Assembly: GCA_044359885.1 (NCBI GenBank)
Contig: JBIKLI010000101.1
Location: 1 to 12,845, forward strand
DNA: 12,845 bases
Reading direction: 5' to 3'
DNA from: CAIOSQ01 sp044359885
GTDB taxonomy: Bacteria; Pseudomonadota; Alphaproteobacteria; CACIAM-22H2
Shown here: piece by piece, positions 6,371-12,845 of the stretch
Layout: every line of letters begins with the position of its first letter
Numbering within the stretch: position 1 is the first letter of the stretch
Program-made: the position numbers and the translations under genes
The notes under the pieces: model-generated
The model's input: the letters and a program-made list of their open reading frames with translations, nothing else
What the model was told of the DNA's origin: nothing
Databases searched by the model: none

Positions 6371-7416
6371 GTTGCCTGTCCTCGGAAGGGAAAGCGCGGC
6401 CGCGCCTCCGGATTGACGATCGTCTCGGGCGCCGGCAACAGACCGGCGCGCAGCGCCACCAGGTTTGCGATGCCGGCGTCGATCATGTCGAGGCGGGCCT
6501 GGACCGAGCTCGACGCGGTGTGCGGAGACAGAATCGTGTTGTCCAGGGACGCAAGCGGCGTCAGTGGCGGCGCAAGGCGATCGACGAAGATGTCGAGACT
6601 GCCCCATGTGTCGATACCGGCGCCACCCAGCTTGCCGTCGGCCAGCGCGCGATAGAGCGCCGCCTCGTCGACGAGACGGCCGCGCGAGGTGTTGATCAGC
6701 ACGGCCCCGGGCTTCATGCGGGCGAGGGCGGCGGCATCGACGATGTTCTCGGTGCGCGGCGTCAACGGCACATGCAGCGAAACGTAGTCCGAAACCCGCA
6801 GTACGGTGTCCAGATCGGTCATTTCGACCCCCAGCGCGTCGGCCTCGTCGCGAGGCGCATCGGGGCGCGATCGGGTGGCGAGCACGCGCATGCCGAAGCC
6901 GCGCGCGCGCCGTGCCGTATGGACGGCGCTGCGGCCGAAGCCGATCAGTCCCAGCGTGGAATGGCTCATCCGGTTGTTGCGCGCGACCGCCGTCCTCGCG
7001 CGCGCCAGCTCGCCGTCCTGCATCGCCCGATGGGACACCGCGAGCTGCCTGTTGAAGTGCAGGATCATGGCCATGACGTGGTCGGCCATCTCCTCGATGC
7101 AGAAAAACGGCGTGTTGCAGACGACGATCCCGTGCTCGGTGGCCCGCGCCACGTCGATCTTGTCGGTCCCCGTCCCGAAACGAGCGATGGCCCGGGCTCG
7201 CCCGGCGGCAAGTGCGTCGACGACGCGGCGTGGCATCGCTGTGCCTATCGTCGCCACCACGTCGGCATCGGCGACGGCCTGGGCGATCGCGTCGGGATCG
7301 TCGTCGTCGAACGCGACGACGTCGAGGCCATGCTTGGCGATGCCCGCCTGCTCATGCTCTGTCATCTGGAAGATGCGTGCGGTCAGCCGCACGACCTTCA
7401 TGGCTGGTTCCGGCAT
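6367..7416 (-). CDS. D-isomer-specific 2-hydroxyacid dehydrogenase family protein
   Basis: A 349-residue member of the D-2-hydroxyacid dehydrogenase family, which interconverts 2-hydroxy and 2-keto acids with NAD(P). Visible: substrate-domain FGTGTDKIDVARATEHGI (80-97), nucleotide motif GFGRSA (159-164, third glycine replaced by Ala), ATRSRP after strand 2 (no acidic residue, hinting at NADP), NTSRGRLVDEAAL with catalytic Arg245, and SPHTASSS with catalytic His299. The usual D-V-F-x-x-E-P segment reads D-T-W-G-S-L-D, so the catalytic Glu has no clear counterpart and the loop after it is a few residues longer. ATG 7416 lies 6 bases after the upstream permease stop; ATG 7401 (MKVVRLTAR) is a plausible alternative start. 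The end overlaps the SDR start (ATGA). Confidence 0.88.
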   Translation of the reverse strand: MPEPAMKVVRLTARIFQMTEHEQAGIAKHGLDVVAFDDDDPDAIAQAVADADVVATIGTAMPRRVVDALAAGRARAIARFGTGTDKIDVARATEHGIVVCNTPFFCIEEMADHVMAMILHFNRQLAVSHRAMQDGELARARTAVARNNRMSHSTLGLIGFGRSAVHTARRARGFGMRVLATRSRPDAPRDEADALGVEMTDLDTVLRVSDYVSLHVPLTPRTENIVDAAALARMKPGAVLINTSRGRLVDEAALYRALADGKLGGAGIDTWGSLDIFVDRLAPPLTPLASLDNTILSPHTASSSVQARLDMIDAGIANLVALRAGLLPAPETIVNPEARPRFPFRGQAT

Positions 7417-7422
7417 CGCGTG

Positions 7423-8298
7423 TCAGCCCTTCACGGCGCCGGCCGTCAGCCCCGACGCGTACTGGTCGACGAAAAAGGAATAGACGATCGCCACGGGGAT
7501 CGACCCAAGCAGGGCGCCTGCCATCAGCGGGCCCCAGAAGTAGACGTCTGCGCGCGTCAGCTGCACCAGGACGCCGACAGGGATCGTGCGCTCGGTGCTG
7601 GCGGTGACCAGCGTCAGCGCATAGATGAACTCGTTCCAGGACAACGTGAAGGAAAAGATCGCCGCCGAAAGGATGCCTGGCCGCGCCAGGGGAATGGCGA
7701 TCTTCAGCATCGCGCCGATGCGGGTCATGCCGTCGACGCGCGCGCAGTCTTCGAGCTCGGTCGGGATCGTGCGGAAATAGCCGCTCATGAGCCAGGTCAC
7801 GAACGGCACGAGAAACGTCGGGTAGACGACCACGAGCGCCCAGATGCTGTCGTCCAGGCCGAACTGGACCATCACGTGGATCATCGGGATGAAGAGCAGC
7901 GTGGTCGGAACCAGATAGGTGACGAAGATCGATGTGCCGATCAGTTCGGAGAACCGGAACCTGAAACGGGCCAGCGCGTAGCCGGCCGGAACGCCCATGA
8001 CCAGCGCGATCGTGGTCGACAGCGTCGCCACCATCATCGTGTTCTGGAGCCAGAGGACGAAGTCGGTGCGCTCGAAAAGATACCGGAAATGGTCGAGCGT
8101 CGGTGCCGAGACGTAGAGCGGGCTGCTCGTCGGGTCGTAGAGATCGGCGTCGGGCTTCAGCGCCGTGATCAGCATCCAGTAGAACGGGCCGACCAGGAAA
8201 AGCAGCGCGAAGGCCAGCGGCGCGTAGAGGAACAGCGCGCGTTCCATGCGCGGATGACGCGCGCCGATCGCAAGGCCGGTGGAAGCGTCGGCACTCAT
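7423..8298 (-). CDS. ABC importer inner-membrane permease, MalG/UgpE type
   Basis: A 291-residue binding-protein-dependent transport permease of the carbohydrate (CUT1) type, with six hydrophobic segments. The first spans about residues 20-45 and ends GPFYWMLITALKP, the usual MalG-family entry. The EAA loop, which docks the ATPase, is at about 182-204 and reads LEDCARVDGMTRIGAMLKIA then IPLARPG. The Ala-Ala pair is altered but the DG and IPLARPG parts are kept. ATG 8298 overlaps the TGA of the upstream permease (ATGA) and is preceded by AGGAG at a 7-base spacing. The substrate is not determined by this subunit; relatives carry sugars, glycerol-phosphate, polyols or other oxygenated small molecules. 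Confidence 0.9.
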   Translation of the reverse strand: MSADASTGLAIGARHPRMERALFLYAPLAFALLFLVGPFYWMLITALKPDADLYDPTSSPLYVSAPTLDHFRYLFERTDFVLWLQNTMMVATLSTTIALVMGVPAGYALARFRFRFSELIGTSIFVTYLVPTTLLFIPMIHVMVQFGLDDSIWALVVVYPTFLVPFVTWLMSGYFRTIPTELEDCARVDGMTRIGAMLKIAIPLARPGILSAAIFSFTLSWNEFIYALTLVTASTERTIPVGVLVQLTRADVYFWGPLMAGALLGSIPVAIVYSFFVDQYASGLTAGAVKG

Positions 8299-9218
8299 AT
8301 GGCGCTCCTGCGGATGCGGCGCAGCTGCCAGACGATCAGCACAAGCAGCGCCGGCAGCATGGTGAGGGAGATCGCGGCGCCCTCGCCGATGTTCCCGGCG
8401 CGCAGGCCCGCTTCGTAGCTCAGGGTTGCCAGCACGTGGGTCGAGTTCATCGGCCCGCCACGCGTCAGCCCGTAGACGATGCCGAAATCGGAGAAGGTCC
8501 AGATGATCGAAAGCACCAGCGCGGTGAGCAACACCGGCATGACCAGCGGCAGCGTGACGTAGCGGAAGCGCTGGAACTTGCCGGCGCCGTCGATCGTCGC
8601 CGCCTCGTAGAGTTCGTTCGGGATCGCCTGCAGGGCGGCGAGGACGACCACCGCCATGAAGGGGGTCCCGCGCCAGGCGTTGACCAGCGTCACCGAGAAC
8701 AGCGCCAGATCCGGGTCGGTCAGCCAGTTCGGTCCGCGGCTGACAAGACCGGAATTGACGAGCACCCAGTTGATGACGCTGAAATTCGGGTTGAACATCC
8801 ACAGCCATGCCATCGTTCCCAGGACGGTCGGGACGATCCAGGGCAGCAGCACCGAGGCGCGCACCAGGCGGCGGAAGGGAAACATCTCGTTCAGGATGAG
8901 CGCAAGGCTGACACCCAGAACGATGCGGATCGTCACGGAGCCGAGGGTGAAAAGGCAGGTGTTCCGGACCGTGCGACGGTAGATCTGGCTTTCCCAGAGA
9001 TAGACGAAATTCTCGAGACCGATGAACACGCCAGGATCGGCGATCGTCCGGCTCGATAGCGCGTAGCCGACCGCCACCACGAAGGGATAGGCGACGAGGG
9101 CGAGCAGCAGGATGACGACCGGGCCGACGAGGACGTAGCCGAGGACGCGTTCCTGCTCGAGGAGGTCGGACAGCCGCCGGCGCGGACCGGCGCCGGCGGC
9201 TCTGCTTGTCGCGGTCAC
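8295..9218 (-). CDS. ABC importer inner-membrane permease, MalF/UgpA type
   Basis: A 307-residue permease, partner of the MalG-type protein downstream. A first hydrophobic segment at about 27-50 (GYVLVGPVVILLLALVAYPF) is followed by a periplasmic loop and five more. The EAA loop at 205-224 reads EAATIDGAGKFQRFRYVTLP, a textbook CUT1 coupling helix. TRGGPMNST near 252-260 is also characteristic of MalF-type permeases. The start is taken as GTG 9218-9216, 11 bases after the binding-protein stop, because no ATG is near and upstream codons read into the binding-protein gene in an arginine-rich frame unlike a permease. No clear ribosome-binding site is seen, so coupling to the upstream gene is likely. 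Confidence 0.85.
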   Translation of the reverse strand: MTATSRAAGAGPRRRLSDLLEQERVLGYVLVGPVVILLLALVAYPFVVAVGYALSSRTIADPGVFIGLENFVYLWESQIYRRTVRNTCLFTLGSVTIRIVLGVSLALILNEMFPFRRLVRASVLLPWIVPTVLGTMAWLWMFNPNFSVINWVLVNSGLVSRGPNWLTDPDLALFSVTLVNAWRGTPFMAVVVLAALQAIPNELYEAATIDGAGKFQRFRYVTLPLVMPVLLTALVLSIIWTFSDFGIVYGLTRGGPMNSTHVLATLSYEAGLRAGNIGEGAAISLTMLPALLVLIVWQLRRIRRSAI

Positions 9219-9229
9219 GCTGACAGCGC

Positions 9230-10564
9230 TTAGGTGCGACGGCGGCGCGCGATCTGTTCGTATTCGCGTGCCGCCCATTTCACGGCTTCCGCGGGCTTCA
9301 TCTGGCCGGTGCAGGCCTTGGCGAACATGTCGACCAGGATGTACTTGCTGACGGCCTCGGCCGCGGCCGGGGTCGGCGGACCGGAATATCCGGGCAGCCG
9401 GTTGAGTTTGTTGAGTTCGCGGAAGATGTGGAGCTTCGGATCGGCCGGCCACACGTCCTCGTTGTCGAACCCGGTGAAGGTCGGGATGAAGTAGGACTGG
9501 CCGGTCTTGGTCCAGTTGGGCAGGAAACTGCGGCTATACCAAGCGCGCAGGAAGGCCCGCTGGCCTTCCTGGTTCTGGCTCGAGGCGAAGGGCAGCCAGA
9601 CATTGATGTTGTAGTTCGCGAAGCGCCCGGCCGGACCGCGTGGCCAGAGCCCGTGGTTCATGTTGTCGGCGACGGCCTTGCGCGCCGGATCGGCGGCGGC
9701 GCGCGACGCGAGATAGATGGTATTGACGTTGACCGTCGCCGAGATCCGGCTGGCGAGGAACGCCTGGTTGTTGTCGGCATCGAGCCAGGCGGTCGTGCCG
9801 GGAATGAAGTACTTGTAGATCTCCGCATACCACTCGACGGCTTGCAGCGTCTGCGGCGAATCGAGCGCGACGGTCCGGCCGTCATCGGCGAACTCCTTGC
9901 CGCCGAACGCCCAGAGAACCGGATAATTCGTCGAGCGACCGTCGCCAGAGGCGTGACCCAGCGTCATGCCGATCGGCGTCCCGCGGGCATGCAGCGTCTG
10001 CGCCGCCTTCAGCAGGTCGTCGAACGAGTCTGGGAACTGGTTTATGCCAGCGGCGGCGAAGTGATCGACGCGATAGTTCCAGGCGGCGGGAGCCTGGCCG
10101 ATGCAGAGGCTGCGCCAGCGGCCATTGACCATGCAAGCAGCCCGCGCGACGTCGAACCATCCACCATAGGTCCGGCCGATCTCGTCGGCCAGGTCGGTGA
10201 CGTCGGCGAGGCGGTTGGCATAGAGATACGTGTCGAACTCGACGCCGACCGCGATATCGGCGCCGCGGCCGGTAGCGATCACGGAGGCGACCTTGGTGCT
10301 CAGTTCGTCGCCGGCGAAGCGCTCGATACGAACCTCCATGCCCGTGTCGCGCGAGACGTCGGCCGCGAGCTGGTCCAGCTGGGTGTTGTTCTCGGGCACG
10401 AACCAGTTGCTGGCGAGGACCGTCAGCCTCGTGCCACGCAACGAACTCTGGGCGATCGACGGAAAGCCGAACGAGGCGGCGGCCGCGACGCCGCCGCTGG
10501 CCGCAAGCATCGAGCGGCGCCCAAGCTTGCTGCGCCGGACGATTTTGGAATTCTCACGGGTCAT
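9230..10564 (-). CDS. ABC importer family 1 extracellular substrate-binding protein with Tat-like signal
   Basis: A 444-residue binding protein of the family 1 (UgpB/MalE-like) group. The N-terminus has two Arg pairs (RR at 10-11 and 16-17); GRRSMLAASGG is close to the Tat motif (RRxFLx), followed by an Ala-rich core and likely cleavage after SIA (38). The mature protein starts LTVLASNWF near 47 and includes GRGADIAVGVEF near 100, LASRISATVNVN near 275, WLPFASSQNQEGQRAF near 330 and a C-terminal Met-Lys-Pro-Ala-Glu-Ala-Val-Lys-Trp helix, all as in this family. ATG 10564 has a strong GGAGGT site five bases away. It heads the importer, downstream of a good promoter. The ligand is unknown; Tat export would mean it folds before crossing the membrane. 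Confidence 0.88.
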   Translation of the reverse strand: MTRENSKIVRRSKLGRRSMLAASGGVAAAASFGFPSIAQSSLRGTRLTVLASNWFVPENNTQLDQLAADVSRDTGMEVRIERFAGDELSTKVASVIATGRGADIAVGVEFDTYLYANRLADVTDLADEIGRTYGGWFDVARAACMVNGRWRSLCIGQAPAAWNYRVDHFAAAGINQFPDSFDDLLKAAQTLHARGTPIGMTLGHASGDGRSTNYPVLWAFGGKEFADDGRTVALDSPQTLQAVEWYAEIYKYFIPGTTAWLDADNNQAFLASRISATVNVNTIYLASRAAADPARKAVADNMNHGLWPRGPAGRFANYNINVWLPFASSQNQEGQRAFLRAWYSRSFLPNWTKTGQSYFIPTFTGFDNEDVWPADPKLHIFRELNKLNRLPGYSGPPTPAAAEAVSKYILVDMFAKACTGQMKPAEAVKWAAREYEQIARRRRT

Positions 10565-10617
10565 GGGCTACCTCCATCCTGTCGAAGATTTGGAGCGCTG
10601 CATCGGTCGCGCCCTTT

Positions 10618-10631
10618 CCTGTCATGATAAG
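10618..10631. promoter_or_regulatory. Imperfect dyad overlapping the -10 box, possible operator
   Basis: CCTGTCATGATAAG is centred on the perfect palindrome TCATGA and keeps symmetry at 10 of 14 positions. It overlaps the -10 hexamer of the minus-strand promoter, where a repressor would act. No regulator gene lies in the window to link to it. Confidence 0.25.
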
Positions 10632-10653
10632 TTCGAATTCCGCCGTGCGTCAA
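10624..10653 (-). promoter_or_regulatory. Sigma70-type promoter of the second importer operon
   Basis: On the minus strand TTGACG (10653-10648, 5 of 6 to consensus) is followed after 18 bases by TATCAT (10629-10624, 5 of 6). Transcription would start near 10617, giving a leader of about 50 bases that carries the GGAGGT site of the binding-protein gene. This is the best promoter match in the window and sits in a gap otherwise without genes. Confidence 0.65.
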
Positions 10654-10735
10654 CGTCGCCGCGAATGGCCGTCCCCGAGCGTGTTGTGGATGACGCGCGA
10701 CGGATGGGGTCTTTGCCATGCGCCGCAACTGCGTG

Positions 10736-10766
10736 GCCGCCGCTGGGCCGGGCCAGGTCCGGCGGC
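10736..10766 (-). terminator. GC-rich hairpin downstream of the PrpF-family gene
   Basis: GCCGCCG (10736-10742) pairs with CGGCGGC (10760-10766), enclosing a second stem CTGG/CCAG (10743-10746, 10753-10756) with a 3-base bulge. It lies 37 bases past the stop of the PrpF-family gene and before the next promoter. This fits the end of one transcription unit, but there is no U-run. The remaining bases of the 10565-10802 gap hold only the promoter, dyad and ribosome-binding site described. Confidence 0.35.
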
Positions 10767-10802
10767 GTCACGATACCGAGGCGGTCGTGCGCGACCCGCG
10801 CC

Positions 10803-11891
10803 TCAGAGGCCGACGCGACGGCGCGGAACCAGAACCTCGCCGCGCAAGAGAAGCCGCGCGGTGCGAAGCGTGCCGGCGACGATGTCGATGGCATCGCCAT
10901 CGCGCCGCACGGTCAGCAGCACGTCGATGCTGCCGCTGGGATGCTCGATCAGGACGGTGCGCGGGTTCGCACCGTCCGGCGTGGCGCATTCATGCGCGAT
11001 GGTGCCAGGCAGGGCCGCCGCGGCGGCGACGCAGACGGCACCGGTCACCGCATGGGCCGCGTGCAGCGCATGCGGGGTGAGATAGCGCGAGGTGAGCGTG
11101 CCGCCCTGGCGGGGAGCCGACAGCACCCCCACCTTGGGGACGACCTTGTCGGTGACGTCGCCCAGGCCCATCATCCGGCCGGCTTCGCGGCGGATCGCCT
11201 CGATGCGCGCCATGCGGGCCTCGTCCATGTCGAACGCTTCCTTGCCTTCGTGTCCCGAGATCCCGAGATCGCGGGCCCGCAGAAGGATCATGGGCATGGC
11301 GACGTCGATGCAGGTGACATCGATCCCGCCGATGCGGTCGACCGGGTTGCCGGTCGGCAGCATCGCGCCGCAGAGGGAACCGACGACGTCCATGAAGTTG
11401 AGGACGATCGGCGCGGCGGTCCCGGGAACGCCGTCGATTCTGGCATCGCCGTCATAGGCGACCATGCCGCCGGGGGTCTCGACGATCGCCTCGATCCGCG
11501 AGGCCGTGTTGACATTGTAGATCATCACGCGCGTCGTGCCGTCGGCGGCCTCCACCAGGCCGCGTTCGATCGCGAACGGCCCGACGCCGGCCAGCATGTT
11601 GCCGCACGACGGCGAGGTGTCGACCAGAGGCTTCGCGACATCGACCTGGGCGAAGAGGTAGTCGACGTCGCAGCCGGCACGCGTCGATTTCGAGACGATC
11701 GCGACCTTGCTGGTCAAGGTCGTCGCACCTCCGATGCCGTCGATCTGGCGCAGATCGGGAGAACCCATCGCGGCCAGCAGCACCCGGTCGCGCGCCGCGA
11801 TGTCCGCCGGCAGGTCGCTGGCGAGGAAATAGGGTCCACGCGACGTTCCGCCGCGCATCAGCAGGCAGGGTATGGCGATCTGGTCTCGCAT
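10803..11891 (-). CDS. PrpF-family isomerase, 4-oxalomesaconate tautomerase-like
   Basis: A 362-residue PrpF/GalD-family protein of the diaminopimelate-epimerase fold. Relatives shift a double bond or tautomerise unsaturated tricarboxylates: PrpF in the 2-methylcitrate route, GalD (4-oxalomesaconate tautomerase) in gallate breakdown. The N-terminus MRGGTSRGPYFLASDLP (12-28), IDGIGGATTLTSKVAIVS (50-67) with Lys62, and DTSPSCGNM (91-99) with Cys96 match the family, Lys and Cys being the presumed acid/base residues. ATG 11891 is preferred, with AGAAG about 7 bases upstream; a GTG at 11930 would add 13 residues. It precedes the second importer on the same strand but is separated by 238 bases with a hairpin and a promoter, so it may be a separate unit. 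The GalD-like reading fits best by wording of the motifs, but the substrate is not proven. Confidence 0.88.
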   Translation of the reverse strand: MRDQIAIPCLLMRGGTSRGPYFLASDLPADIAARDRVLLAAMGSPDLRQIDGIGGATTLTSKVAIVSKSTRAGCDVDYLFAQVDVAKPLVDTSPSCGNMLAGVGPFAIERGLVEAADGTTRVMIYNVNTASRIEAIVETPGGMVAYDGDARIDGVPGTAAPIVLNFMDVVGSLCGAMLPTGNPVDRIGGIDVTCIDVAMPMILLRARDLGISGHEGKEAFDMDEARMARIEAIRREAGRMMGLGDVTDKVVPKVGVLSAPRQGGTLTSRYLTPHALHAAHAVTGAVCVAAAAALPGTIAHECATPDGANPRTVLIEHPSGSIDVLLTVRRDGDAIDIVAGTLRTARLLLRGEVLVPRRRVGL

Positions 11892-12045
11892 TGGCGTCTT
11901 CTGTCCTTCGGGTTGCGATCGTGCCAGCACGACGAGGTCGACCGAGCCCTTGCATCCTAGGCCAAGTTGCGCGGAGCCGATACCTGGTACAGGTGGATCA
12001 ATCGGTCAGCCGACCACTCGGCGCCCCATTTCCGGTCGGAGCCGA
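11892..12045. other. Gap between PrpF-family gene and transposase remnant
   Basis: No gene is seen. The stretch holds the ribosome-binding region of the PrpF-family gene, a small perfect inverted repeat ACCTG-GTA-CAGGT (11982-11994), and two copies of CGGAGCCGAT (11972-11981 and 12037-12046, the second touching the transposase stop). One end of the degraded insertion sequence probably lies here, but I cannot identify its terminal repeat. Confidence 0.4.
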
Positions 12046-12845
12046 TCAGGCAAAGCCGTCGGCCGCAGGCTTGAGATCGTTGGCGTGCATTCGCCACTGC
12101 AGGACGATGCCGAGGTGGTCGGGCGCTGCAGCCTGTGCGGCATTGCGGTCTGCGACACGACGCGAGCGGATGTCGCCCATCGATGCGGTGGGCAGGACGA
12201 AATCGTGGGGCTGGATGCGCCTCGGTTGCTTGAGGATGGTCAGGGGTGAATTGCGGAGGCCGGCGCGCCGTTGCCACATCACCGAGGTCTTCCACGGATC
12301 GAAGACCCGGAACCAGACGAGGATTGTGGGTCTGCACCCGCTCTTCGTACTGATGCCAGATCGACCGGATGCTCAGCCCTTCCTTCTGTATCCGGACGTC
12401 GGCTTCCAGCTGGGACTGCTGGACATAGGCGTTCCGCATCCGCTCGTTGCTCCAGTCGGCGATGTTGGACCGCAGGACATATGCCCCCTTGGACAGGGTC
12501 GCCCAGTCGTCGAAGGACGGCTCGGTGTCGACCTGCAACCGCAGGCCGGCCGGCGAGGCCGATGGTTCGGGACCAACATGGAAGCGTGCCGCGGCACGCT
12601 GGTTGTTCCGCGGGATCCGTCCGATCTCGCGATCGATCTGTGCCTCGCTCGCGGGCCCAGCCGTGGTCCCGATACGATCGGCCAGCCGTGCCAGCGGCTC
12701 TGCGATGCGGCGAGGGAAATTCGCGTGCGTCGCCTGCTTCCTGCTGCGGCGCGCCGGGGAATGCCGCAGCGCTGCCGTCTCGCCGGTTCCGGGCCAGGAT
12801 GTGAGCTTGACGTCGATGCCGTCACGGATCTCGCATCAGCCGGCA
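12046..12845 (-). pseudogene. IS4/IS1634-type transposase, C-terminal part, frameshifted and partial
   Basis: A minus-strand frame open from 12835 to about 12326 reads ...IRDGIDVKL..., then KGAYVLRSNIADWSNERMRN (near 12495) and VRIQKEGLSIRSIWHQYEER followed by VQTH. This resembles the YLLRSNL...E-x-x-FRI-K-x-L-x-IRPIWHQKEERVxAHI core of IS1634/IS4-type DDE transposases, including the conserved Glu-containing C1 region. At 12324-12325 one extra base shifts the frame. The expected continuation (ILVWFRVFDPWKTSVMWQRR, then AGLRNSP...VLPT) is found in the next frame and stops at 12046-12048. Upstream, an in-frame TGA at 12838-12836 interrupts the frame again. The gene is therefore broken at least once, probably twice, and its N-terminus lies off the window. 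Confidence 0.75.

Noticed and set aside
4523..6655. Very long plus-strand open frame (710 codons) across livM and the opposite-strand dehydrogenases
   Set aside because: It is Arg/Asp/His-rich, has no family resemblance, and runs out of frame through livM and antisense to the SDR and hydroxyacid dehydrogenase, both with clear motifs. Such open frames are common in GC-rich DNA.
6520..8418. Plus-strand open frame (632 codons) opposite the hydroxyacid dehydrogenase and MalG-type permease
   Set aside because: It is the antisense mirror of well-supported genes, with extreme Arg/Asp/His composition and no recognisable domain.
10622..10900. Small minus-strand open frame in the gap before the binding-protein gene
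   Set aside because: It overlaps the end of the PrpF-family gene out of frame and covers the promoter. Composition is random-looking and no start signal is seen.
11913..11929. Sigma54-like site upstream of the PrpF-family gene (TGGCACG followed by GC on the minus strand)
   Set aside because: The -24-like half matches, but the downstream GC is three bases too close and the TTGC element is missing.
9428..11960. Two long plus-strand frames opposite the binding protein and the PrpF-family gene
   Set aside because: They are antisense shadows: the opposite strand has signal peptide, family motifs and ribosome-binding sites, while these have none.
12373..12825. 150-codon minus-strand frame in the transposase region
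   Set aside because: It is a Ser/Pro/Arg-rich alternate frame of the transposase remnant; the transposase motifs are in the neighbouring frame.

Overview
The DNA is about two-thirds G+C. It has tightly packed operons, ATGA/TTGA stop-start overlaps, GTG and TTG starts, several ABC importers for organic acids and a Tat-type signal peptide. This suggests a metabolically versatile alphaproteobacterium (Rhodospirillales or Hyphomicrobiales type). That is an inference from style; no rRNA or other phylogenetic marker is present.

Layout. (1) Bases 1-127 are the end of an IS3-family insertion sequence whose orfA runs off the left edge. It has cut a SulP-type anion permease gene (128-537, minus). (2) A divergent plus-strand operon, 954-5546, encodes a complete branched-chain amino acid-type (HAAT/Liv) ABC importer in the order binding protein, LivG, LivF, LivH, LivM. 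A very stable hairpin separates the binding-protein gene from livG. (3) Converging on livM with only 8 bp between the stops is a minus-strand set read from 11891 to 5555. It contains a PrpF-family (4-oxalomesaconate tautomerase-like) isomerase, then a 237-bp gap with a good sigma70-type promoter, then a family 1 binding protein, two MalF/MalG-type permeases, a D-2-hydroxyacid dehydrogenase and a short-chain dehydrogenase (SDR). No ATPase gene accompanies this second importer. (4) From 12046 to the right edge lies a frameshifted remnant of an IS4/IS1634-type transposase.

How it may work together (inference). Two importers, two NAD(P)-dependent oxidoreductases and a PrpF-type isomerase look like an uptake-and-catabolism locus for a hydroxy/keto carboxylic acid or an aromatic breakdown product. 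The substrate cannot be read from sequence. Insertion-sequence DNA on both sides suggests a transferred or rearranged block.

The observations most worth checking are: the SDR has Met where the catalytic YxxxK lysine should be; the hydroxyacid dehydrogenase lacks a clear catalytic Glu and has a GxGxxA nucleotide motif; a 14-bp hairpin lies between livJ and livG with an ATG in its loop; and the second importer has no ATPase. I do not see CRISPR, tRNA, rRNA, phage or obvious defence genes. The window looks like an accessory catabolic region rather than a wholly new system.
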